NCBI RefSeq assembly: GCF_029960815.1
Contig: NZ_JASBRE010000041.1
Span: forward strand, 1 to 41,328
Reading direction: 5' to 3'
Source: Pseudomonas sp. AL03
Lineage (GTDB): Bacteria; Pseudomonadota; Gammaproteobacteria; Pseudomonadales; Pseudomonadaceae
Length of the DNA: 41,328 bases
Shown: positions 22,060 through 29,082 of the stretch, piece by piece
How positions within the stretch are numbered: position 1 is the stretch's first letter
How the letters are laid out: every line of letters begins with the position of its first letter
Notes under the pieces: generated by a model
Seen by the model: only the letters and a program-made list of their open reading frames with translations
Told to the model about the DNA's origin: nothing
The model's database searches: none
Position numbers and translations under genes: made by a program

Positions 22060-23859
22060 CTAACTATCCAACCTGAGCACTGCAAGGAAGGCTTCTTGTG
22101 GAATTTCCACGTTGCCGACTTGCTTCATGCGTTTCTTACCGGCCTTTTGCTTTTCCAACAGCTTGCGCTTACGGCTAACGTCACCACCGTAGCATTTGGC
22201 CAATACGTTCTTTCTGAGCGCCTTGACAGAGGTCCGCGCAATAATCTGCCCACCAATGGCGGCCTGGATTGCGACGTCGAACATCTGACGTGGAATCAGT
22301 TCTTTCATCTTCTCGGTCAACTGGCGACCTTTGTAGTGCGCGCTATCCTTGTGCACGATCAACGCCAGGGCGTCGACTTTGTCACCGTTGATCAGCACAT
22401 CCAGTTTCACCAGATTAGCCGATTGATAACGATCGAAATGGTAATCCAGCGAAGCATAGCCACGGCTGGTGGATTTCAGACGGTCGAAGAAGTCCAGGAC
22501 CACTTCGTTCATCGGCAAATCGTAGGTCACTTGAACCTGAGTACCGAGGAACAGCATGTCGTGCTGTACGCCACGCTTCTCGATGCACAGGGTAATGACG
22601 TTGCCCAGGTGCTCTTGCGGCACAAGAATATTGGCCCGCACGATGGGTTCACGCATGTCCTCGATCGAGGACAGGTCTGGAAGCTTCGACGGGTTGTCGA
22701 CGTAAATCGTTTCACCGGTTTTCAGCAACAGCTCGAAAATTACCGTCGGCGCCGTGGTGATCAGGTCCAGGTCGTACTCACGCTCCAGGCGCTCCTGGAT
22801 GATTTCCATGTGCAGCATGCCGAGGAACCCGCAACGGAAACCGAAGCCCAGGGCGTCGGAGCTTTCCGGGGTGTATTGCAGGGACGAGTCGTTGAGCGTG
22901 AGCTTTTGCAGGGCTTCACGGAAATCTTCGAAGTCGTCGGAGCTGACCGGGAACAGGCCGGCGTACACCTGCGGCTGAATACGTTTGAAACCGGGCAACA
23001 CGTCGACGTCTGGCGTGGTGTTCAAGGTCAGGGTGTCACCCACCGGTGCACCGTGGATGTCCTTGATGCCGGCGATGATGAAGCCCACTTCGCCGGCCTT
23101 CAGGTCGACGGTGGCGGTGTGTTTCGGGTTGAACACACCGACGCTGTCCACCAAGTGGATCTTGCCGGTGGATTTAACCAGGATCTTGTCGCCCTTCTTC
23201 ACGCGACCGTGGCGCACGCGCACCAGGGAAACAACGCCCAGGTAGTTGTCGAACCAGGAATCGATGATCAACGCTTGCAGCGGAGCTTCATAGTTGCCGG
23301 TTGGCGCAGGAATGGTCTTGACCAGGCGCTCGAGTACTTCGTCGACGCCCAGACCGGTCTTGGCACTGCACTCGACCGCATCGGTGGCATCGATACCGAT
23401 GATTTTTTCGATTTCTTCTTTGACGCGGTCCGGATCGGCCTGAGGCAGGTCGATCTTGTTCAGGACCGGCATGACTTCCAGGCCCTGCTCGATCGCCGTG
23501 TAGCAGTTGGCAACCGACTGCGCTTCAACGCCCTGACCGGCATCGACCACCAGCAACGCGCCTTCACAGGCCGCCAGCGACCGGCTGACTTCATAGGTGA
23601 AGTCAACGTGGCCCGGGGTGTCAATGAAGTTCAGCTGGTACTTGATGCCATCGCGAGCGGTGTAATACAGGGTGACGCTGTGGGCCTTGATGGTGATCCC
23701 GCGTTCACGTTCCAGGTCCATGGAGTCCAGAACCTGGGCTTCCATTTCGCGCTCGGCGAGGCCGCCACACATCTGGATGAAGCGATCGGCCAGCGTCGAC
23801 TTGCCATGGTCAATGTGGGCGATGATGGAGAAATTGCGGATATGACTCAAATCACTCAC
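22060..23859 (-). CDS. lepA: Elongation factor 4 (LepA)
   Basis: The 599-residue translational GTPase acts on ribosomes, with proposed roles in back-translocation and 30S assembly. It shows AHIDHGKSTLADR (G1), the RERGITI switch, DTPGHVDF (G3) and NKIDLPQAD (G4) in the first 140 residues, EF-G-like domains II, III and V, and the LepA-specific C-terminal domain ending in VGNVEIPQEAFLAVL. The length is standard. A start at 23859 is supported by a promoter-like pair upstream. Its upstream neighbour here is lptG, not mucD as remembered for several other pseudomonads. Confidence 0.97.
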   Translation of the reverse strand: MSDLSHIRNFSIIAHIDHGKSTLADRFIQMCGGLAEREMEAQVLDSMDLERERGITIKAHSVTLYYTARDGIKYQLNFIDTPGHVDFTYEVSRSLAACEGALLVVDAGQGVEAQSVANCYTAIEQGLEVMPVLNKIDLPQADPDRVKEEIEKIIGIDATDAVECSAKTGLGVDEVLERLVKTIPAPTGNYEAPLQALIIDSWFDNYLGVVSLVRVRHGRVKKGDKILVKSTGKIHLVDSVGVFNPKHTATVDLKAGEVGFIIAGIKDIHGAPVGDTLTLNTTPDVDVLPGFKRIQPQVYAGLFPVSSDDFEDFREALQKLTLNDSSLQYTPESSDALGFGFRCGFLGMLHMEIIQERLEREYDLDLITTAPTVIFELLLKTGETIYVDNPSKLPDLSSIEDMREPIVRANILVPQEHLGNVITLCIEKRGVQHDMLFLGTQVQVTYDLPMNEVVLDFFDRLKSTSRGYASLDYHFDRYQSANLVKLDVLINGDKVDALALIVHKDSAHYKGRQLTEKMKELIPRQMFDVAIQAAIGGQIIARTSVKALRKNVLAKCYGGDVSRKRKLLEKQKAGKKRMKQVGNVEIPQEAFLAVLRLDS

Positions 23860-23911
23860 GGATCAACACTCAAAAAGGCTGCAGGCATAGCCCGCCGAAA
23901 AATAGCCGGGA

Positions 23912-23941
23912 ATTGTACCTGATCCACGGCGCAAGCGTCAC
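23912..23941 (-). promoter_or_regulatory. Likely sigma-70 promoter of lepA-lepB
   Basis: Reading the minus strand, GTGACG (23941-23936) is followed after 18 bases by TACAAT (23917-23912), a good -10 match. It lies about 50 bases before the lepA ATG and downstream of the lptG terminator, so lepA probably has its own start point here. Confidence 0.45.
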
Positions 23942-23964
23942 GTTCGCAGGTCAGACGGCGGTTA

Positions 23965-23999
23965 CAAAAACGCCCCGGTCTTGCGACAGGGGCGTTTTG
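23965..23999 (-). terminator. Rho-independent terminator after lptG
   Basis: AAAACGCCCC (23967-23976) and GGGGCGTTTT (23989-23998) form a 10-bp stem. The minus strand continues with TTTTTG, giving a U-tract after the lptFG transcript. It stands 32 bp beyond the lptG stop and isolates lepA from lptFG. Confidence 0.85.
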
Positions 24000-24030
24000 A
24001 GTGGCCAGCAAGGTCAGTAGAAACCCCTGA

Positions 24031-25092
24031 TCAACCGGCCCTGCGCAATAACCAGACCCCGGCCAAGGCACAAACACCCGCCGGAACAAGTACCGCAAAC
24101 AGTGGCGAGAAACCGAAGACCAGGCTCGAAGGACCGAGCAGATCCTGAACGATGCGGAAGGTGAAGCCCACCAGCACGCCAGTGAACACCCGCTGCCCGA
24201 GGGTCACCGAGCGCAACGGACCGAAGATGAAGGAAATCGCCATCAGCACCAGCGCGGCGGTAACCAGCGGCTGCAACACCTTGACCCAAAATGCCAGCCA
24301 GTAACGACCATTGTTCAGGCCCTGATCAGCCAGGTAGTGGATGTAACCCCACAGACCGCTAATCGACAGCGTGTCAGGCGACATGACCACGGTACTCAAC
24401 AACTGCGGGCTCAAGGCGACATTCCAGCGCTCGACCGGGGCGGTGACCACTTCAGTGCTCTTTTCATGGAACAACGTGGTGGTGACGTCGCTCAACTGCC
24501 AGTGATCCTGATCGAACTTCGCTCGCTTGGCGAAGCTGGAAGACAGCATATGACGCTCTTTGTCGAAACGATAACGGGTGACGCCGTACAGCAGACCGTT
24601 GGGTTGCACAGAGTTGACGTGAATAAACTCATCACCCTGGCGATGCCACAAACCATGCTTGGCGCTTTGCGCATCGCCCCCGCCCTGAGCCAGGGAGCGA
24701 TTGGCCTGAGCGGTGACTTCGGTGGCCGGCGCAACGTATTCGCCGATCAGCACACCCACCACCATCAGGATCAGCATCGGCTTCATGACCGCCCAGACGA
24801 TTCGCCCGATCGACACGCCCGCAGCGCGCATGATGGTCAGCTCGCTGTGACTGGCCAGACTGCCGAGGCCGATCAGGCAACCGATCAGCGCTGCCATTGG
24901 CAACATGTCGTAAAGACGGCGCGGCGCGGTCAACAGGACATAACTCAACACGTCGACCAAGGTGTAGGTGTCGCTGACGTCACTCATTTCATCGATGAAA
25001 GCAAACAGTGTTGCCAGACCGAGAATGATCCCCAGTACCGCCAGAATCGCCACGAACACGCTGCTACCAATGTAGCGATCGAGCTTATCCAC
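24031..25092 (-). CDS. lptG: LPS export ABC transporter permease LptG
   Basis: The 353-residue inner-membrane protein forms, with LptF and the LptB ATPase, the transporter that extracts LPS from the inner membrane and pushes it along the Lpt bridge. Six membrane segments are expected: two groups of three near the N- and C-termini (VFVAILAVLGIILGLATLFAF and LLTAPRRLYDMLPMAALIGCLIG first), with a large periplasmic beta-jellyroll between about residues 130 and 260. The start overlaps the end of lptF by 8 bp. A strong terminator follows. The length and topology match LptG. Confidence 0.94.
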   Translation of the reverse strand: MDKLDRYIGSSVFVAILAVLGIILGLATLFAFIDEMSDVSDTYTLVDVLSYVLLTAPRRLYDMLPMAALIGCLIGLGSLASHSELTIMRAAGVSIGRIVWAVMKPMLILMVVGVLIGEYVAPATEVTAQANRSLAQGGGDAQSAKHGLWHRQGDEFIHVNSVQPNGLLYGVTRYRFDKERHMLSSSFAKRAKFDQDHWQLSDVTTTLFHEKSTEVVTAPVERWNVALSPQLLSTVVMSPDTLSISGLWGYIHYLADQGLNNGRYWLAFWVKVLQPLVTAALVLMAISFIFGPLRSVTLGQRVFTGVLVGFTFRIVQDLLGPSSLVFGFSPLFAVLVPAGVCALAGVWLLRRAG

Positions 25093-26203
25093 GAGCCACC
25101 TCCTGCGCGCTGCGGCGACTCGCCAGCTTCAGCTGCAAGGGTTCCCAATAGAGCAAGCCCAGGCCGATGGCCAGGAAGATTGCATGCACCCACCACAACC
25201 CCAGAGCAGGCGGGATCTTGCCCTTTTCAAGGGCGCCGCGAGCGGCAATCAGGATGGACAGGTAAGCCATATAAAGAAGAATCGCCGGCAGCAGCTTGAG
25301 GAAACGGCCCTGACGCGGGTTGACCCGCGATAACGGCACCGCCATCAAGGTCACGATGAAGACCAGCAATGGCAAGGACAGACGCCATTGCAATTCGGTA
25401 CGCGAACGGATGTCGTCACTGCCCAGCAACGAGGCGGTGGTCATTGCGTCACGGTCGGTCACTTCGTCACTGACGTCCGGCTTGGGCAGCAATACGCCGT
25501 ACTCGTCGTACTTGATCGCCCGGTAGTCGGCCTGACCCGGATTGCCGTCATAGCGATAGCCGTTGTCGAGAATCAGGTAACGGTTACCGTCGGGGCGAAT
25601 TTCCTGACGGCCCCTCTCGGCCACCAGCACGGAAATTCCACGGTCCTTCTTATCGGACGAGACGTTCTTTTGCGAAATGAAGACGCCGCCGAGGTTGACG
25701 CGGTCATCCGACAGCGTTTCGGTGTAGGTCACCCGCGTGCCGTCACGCAAAGCCTGGAAGCGGCCCGGTTCCAGGGTGTCGAACTCGGTCAGGGCATCCT
25801 GCTTGTTCAACAGCAACTGGAATTGGTTGGCGCCTTGTGGCGCCAGGCTCAGGCTCAGCCACGCCACCACCAGTGCAACCAGGGTGGCCGGAAAAAGGGT
25901 CATGGTAAATAGACGCTGCTGGCTCATGCCGGTGGCCGACAGCACGGTCATTTCACTTTCAAGGTACAGGCGACCGTAGGCCAGCAGGATTCCGAGAAAC
26001 AGGCCCAGAGGCAAAATCAGCTGCAGGAAACCCGGCAGACGGAAGCCCATGATCAGGAATAGCGAGCCCGGATCCAGGAGGCCAGAGGCCGCCTGGGCGA
26101 GGTATTTGATGAAGCGACCGCTCATGATGATGACCAGCAGCACAGCGCTGACGGCGCTCAAGGTCAACAGGACTTCGCGGGATAGATAACGGAAGACGAT
26201 CAA
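25085..26203 (-). CDS. lptF: LPS export ABC transporter permease LptF
   Basis: The 372-residue protein is the partner permease of LptG. It begins MIVFRYLSREVLLTLSAVSAVLL, has N-terminal membrane helices followed by the periplasmic domain (about residues 125-265), and ends with three more helices (FIVTLMAVPLSRVNPRQGR motif, then LLPAILLYMAYLSIL). A TTG at 26203 is preferred as start: GGAG lies eight bases upstream and it gives the usual beginning of LptF. The GTG three codons earlier (26212) has its ribosome site overlapping the codon itself. It overlaps lptG by 8 bp and is divergent from pepA. Confidence 0.92.
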   Translation of the reverse strand: MIVFRYLSREVLLTLSAVSAVLLVIIMSGRFIKYLAQAASGLLDPGSLFLIMGFRLPGFLQLILPLGLFLGILLAYGRLYLESEMTVLSATGMSQQRLFTMTLFPATLVALVVAWLSLSLAPQGANQFQLLLNKQDALTEFDTLEPGRFQALRDGTRVTYTETLSDDRVNLGGVFISQKNVSSDKKDRGISVLVAERGRQEIRPDGNRYLILDNGYRYDGNPGQADYRAIKYDEYGVLLPKPDVSDEVTDRDAMTTASLLGSDDIRSRTELQWRLSLPLLVFIVTLMAVPLSRVNPRQGRFLKLLPAILLYMAYLSILIAARGALEKGKIPPALGLWWVHAIFLAIGLGLLYWEPLQLKLASRRSAQEVARG

Positions 26204-26293
26204 ACCAGACACTCCAGGGTTGTCAGGCTAAGGCGGCCAAACAAGCAAACGCATCAGCCGGCTCGAAGGGCAGAGCCGCCGAAAAAGATGCGC

Positions 26294-26322
26294 ATTATCC
26301 TGTGATTGAGCGCGCCTGTCAC
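26294..26322 (-). promoter_or_regulatory. Likely sigma-70 promoter of lptFG
   Basis: On the minus strand GTGACA (26322-26317) and GATAAT (26299-26294) are separated by exactly 17 bases. The pair lies about 90 bases before the lptF start. The remaining lptF-pepA spacer (26204-26508) shows no gene; a less convincing TATTTATAAG at 26439-26448 may belong to the pepA promoter. Confidence 0.5.
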
Positions 26323-26508
26323 TGCGCACGCTCAAGCAGGCGGCTAAAGCGTTGAAGATCGTACAACCGAGGGTTGTCAGGCTCGGGGCACGAGGTTCAA
26401 ACTGCGGCCTTTGTTGCAGGCCGTGACCTGCGTCTTTCTATTTATAAGCAAGCTCGAACGCATGCCATCGAACACTTGCGTGTTGACTATTAATTCAGGG
26501 ACCCGGAC

Positions 26509-27999
26509 ATGGAACTGGTTGTAAAAAGCGTTAGCCCAGAAACGTTGAAAACCGCCACTCTGGTAGTCGCCGTCGGCGAAGGCCGCAAGCTCGGCGCTGT
26601 CGCCAAACAACTCGACGAACTGAGCGGTGGCGCCATCAGCGCTGTGCTCAAGCGCGGCGACTTGGCGGGCAAAGTCGGTCAGAGTCTGTTGCTGCACAGC
26701 CTGCCGAACCTCAAGGCCGAGCGCGTGCTGCTGGTGGGCGTAGGCAAGGACGAAGAACTGGGCGACCGCCCGTTCCGTAAAATCATCGCCGGCATCCTCA
26801 ACACCCTTAAAGGCCTGGGCGGCAGCGATGCGGTGCTGGCCCTGGACGAAGTGGTGGTCAAAGGCCGCGACAGCTACGGCAAGACCCGCCTGCTGGCGGA
26901 AACCCTGGTGGACGGCGAGTACACCTTCGACCAGTTCAAGAGCCAGAAAGCCGAACCGCGCGCCCTGAAGAAAGTCACCCTGGTGACCATCAAGGCTGCC
27001 CAGGCTGAAGTCGAGCGCGCCGTGGCCCACGCCACCGCCATCGCCAACGGCATGGCATTCACCCGCAACCTGGGCAACCTGCCGCCGAACATCTGCCACC
27101 CGACGTTCCTGGGTGAGCAAGCCAAAGACCTGGGCAAAGAATTCAAGAGCCTGAAAGTCGAAGTCCTGGATGAGAAGAAGATCAAGGACCTGGGCATGGG
27201 CTCGTTCTACGCCGTCGGCCAGGGCAGCGCCCAGCCACCGCGCCTGATCGTCATGCAATACAACGGCGGCAAGAAATCCGAGAAACCGTACGCACTGGTC
27301 GGCAAAGGCATCACCTTTGACACGGGCGGCATCAGCCTGAAGCCAGGCGCCGGCATGGATGAAATGAAGTACGACATGGGCGGCGCTGCCAGCGTATTCG
27401 GCACCCTGCGTGCCGTGCTCGAGCTGAAACTGCCGATCAACCTGGTGTGCATCCTCGCGTGCGCCGAGAACATGCCAAGCGGCAATGCTTCGCGTCCTGG
27501 CGACATCGTCACCACGATGAGCGGCCAGACCGTGGAAATCCTCAACACCGACGCCGAAGGCCGTCTGGTGCTGTGCGACGCCCTGACCTACTCCGAGCGC
27601 TTCAAGCCACAAGCGGTGATCGACATCGCGACCCTGACCGGCGCTTGCGTCGTCGCGCTGGGCTCCCACACGTCCGGCCTGCTGGGTAACAACGACGAGC
27701 TGATCGGCCAGCTGCTGAGCGCCGGCCAATCGGCCGATGACCGTGCCTGGCAACTGCCGCTGTTCGACGAGTACCAGGAACAGCTGGACAGCCCGTTCGC
27801 CGACATCGCCAACATTGGCGGTCCGAAAGCCGGCACCATCACCGCGGCCTGCTTCCTGTCGCGCTTCACCAAGAACCTCAACTGGGCGCACCTGGACATC
27901 GCCGGCACAGCCTGGACCAGCGGCGGCAAGGACAAGGGCGCCACTGGCCGTCCGGTTCCCCTGCTGACCCAGTACCTGCTGGATCGCGCCAAAGCCTGA
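26509..27999 (+). CDS. pepA: Leucyl aminopeptidase (cytosol aminopeptidase A)
   Basis: The 496-residue M17 metallopeptidase releases N-terminal residues from peptides in the cytoplasm as a hexamer; the E. coli and P. aeruginosa homologues also bind DNA. The C-terminal catalytic domain shows LVGKGITFDTGGISLKPG, the KYDMGGAA block and the NTDAEGRL metal-binding signature, with two Zn sites formed by the conserved Lys, Asp and Glu. The N-terminal half is the family's variable domain. It is divergent from lptF and followed by holC after 60 bp, as in other pseudomonads. Confidence 0.97.
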   Translation: MELVVKSVSPETLKTATLVVAVGEGRKLGAVAKQLDELSGGAISAVLKRGDLAGKVGQSLLLHSLPNLKAERVLLVGVGKDEELGDRPFRKIIAGILNTLKGLGGSDAVLALDEVVVKGRDSYGKTRLLAETLVDGEYTFDQFKSQKAEPRALKKVTLVTIKAAQAEVERAVAHATAIANGMAFTRNLGNLPPNICHPTFLGEQAKDLGKEFKSLKVEVLDEKKIKDLGMGSFYAVGQGSAQPPRLIVMQYNGGKKSEKPYALVGKGITFDTGGISLKPGAGMDEMKYDMGGAASVFGTLRAVLELKLPINLVCILACAENMPSGNASRPGDIVTTMSGQTVEILNTDAEGRLVLCDALTYSERFKPQAVIDIATLTGACVVALGSHTSGLLGNNDELIGQLLSAGQSADDRAWQLPLFDEYQEQLDSPFADIANIGGPKAGTITAACFLSRFTKNLNWAHLDIAGTAWTSGGKDKGATGRPVPLLTQYLLDRAKA

Positions 28000-28059
28000 A
28001 ACCGATGACCTCGGTCGGCGCCACTTTCGCGTGACGCCGACCTTGGCTCAGGAACCGCA

Positions 28060-28488
28060 ATGACCAAAGTCGACTTCTATATCCTGCCCAGCGCCGATCC
28101 TTCGGCACGGCTGGATTTCGCCTGCAAACTCACCGAAAAAGCCTGGCGCATGGGCCACCGCATCTATCTGCATTGCAGCGATGCTGCACAGCGCGACGAT
28201 CTCGATGCGCGTCTGTGGGCCTTCAAGGGCGAAAGCTTCGTGCCTCATGGCCCTGCTGAAAATGAGCCCGACGGTTTGATTGTGCTGGGTCTTGGCGATG
28301 ACTGCGGTCAGCATCAGGACCTGCTGGTCAACCTCGACTTGAAGGTCCCGGCCTTTGCCAACCGGTTCGCCCGCGTGGCGGAAGTGGTGGTGGAAGATCC
28401 GACCATTCGTACGGCTGCGCGGGAGAGTTTCCGCTTCTACCGCGAACAGGGCTATCCTCTGCAAGATCACCGTTTACAGCGACTCTGA
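28060..28488 (+). CDS. holC: DNA polymerase III chi subunit
   Basis: The 142-residue protein is the chi subunit of the clamp-loader complex; it links the holoenzyme to single-stranded DNA-binding protein. It starts MTKVDFYILPSADPSARLDFACKLTEKAW and keeps the chi pattern FVPHG and the PDGLIVLGLGD stretch. The length is normal. It follows pepA by 60 bp and the next gene starts 8 bp after its stop, so the three genes likely form a transcript. Confidence 0.93.
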   Translation: MTKVDFYILPSADPSARLDFACKLTEKAWRMGHRIYLHCSDAAQRDDLDARLWAFKGESFVPHGPAENEPDGLIVLGLGDDCGQHQDLLVNLDLKVPAFANRFARVAEVVVEDPTIRTAARESFRFYREQGYPLQDHRLQRL

Positions 28489-28496
28489 GCATTCCG

Positions 28497-28883
28497 ATGG
28501 ACACTCCAAAACCGCAACAAAAGTCCGCGCACATGCTGGACGACCTCGAGTCGATCCGCCAACTGCTCGGCGATGACAACCTGCAACCACCCTTGCTCAC
28601 CGACACGGTCGAGGAAGGTGATCAGGAACAGATTCCGATGCTGTTCGATATGGTCGGCGTCAACCCGCCAACCCTCGCACCGGCTGCGCCCGCTCCTGCC
28701 GCCCAACCGGCACCCTCCGCCAGCGGGGGTCCCGACGACCTGCTGCACCTGGACAGCGAACTGCGCGCCGCCGCGCAATTGATCATGCAAGACGTGATCG
28801 ACGACTTCGCGCCGCACATCGAAACCGAAATCAAACGCCGCCTCAGCGCGCGGATGGAACGGTTGTTGAGCCAGTACGAGTAA
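28497..28883 (+). CDS. Unknown 128-residue protein between holC and valS
   Basis: I do not assign a known domain. Residues 1-55 are acidic (HMLDDLESIRQLLGDDN and VEEGDQEQIPMLFDM), residues 59-80 are a low-complexity Pro/Ala linker, and the last 40 form a charged amphipathic helix (LIMQDVIDDFAPHIETEIKRRL...MERLLSQYE) of coiled-coil type. There is no signal peptide or membrane segment. It is 8 bp from holC, suggesting a link to chi or simply co-transcription. The acidic-linker-helix layout hints at a protein-binding adaptor; this is inference only. A REPIN follows its stop. Confidence 0.85.
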   Translation: MDTPKPQQKSAHMLDDLESIRQLLGDDNLQPPLLTDTVEEGDQEQIPMLFDMVGVNPPTLAPAAPAPAAQPAPSASGGPDDLLHLDSELRAAAQLIMQDVIDDFAPHIETEIKRRLSARMERLLSQYE

Positions 28884-28895
28884 CCCCCCATCCCC

Positions 28896-28983
28896 TGTGG
28901 GAGCGAGCTTGCTCGATAGCGATGTAACAGCCAGCAGAGATGTTGAATGTTATGCCCTCATCGCGAGCAAGCTCGCTCCCACA
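28896..28983. repeat. REPIN between the holC-linked gene and valS
   Basis: TGTGGGAGCGAGCTTGCTCG at 28896-28915 is mirrored by CATCGCGAGCAAGCTCGCTC and CCACA ending at 28983. It is the same family as the pair at 19312-19401, with a spacer of about 45 bases. It separates the upstream group from valS. Confidence 0.9.
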
Positions 28984-29082
28984 TTAGTTCTGCGCCCTGT
29001 CTGCACCTGCTCGCCCTACGCCCCATGCCCCGCTATACTTGCCGGCTTTTCCTGAATAAATGCCAATAGGGTCCCGCCGCGC

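Noticed and set aside
22096..23922. 608-codon plus-strand frame opposite lepA
   Set aside because: Antisense shadow of lepA with no domain, ribosome site or plausible composition.
26377..27891. 504-codon minus-strand frame opposite pepA
   Set aside because: Complement of pepA, no motif and no start signal.
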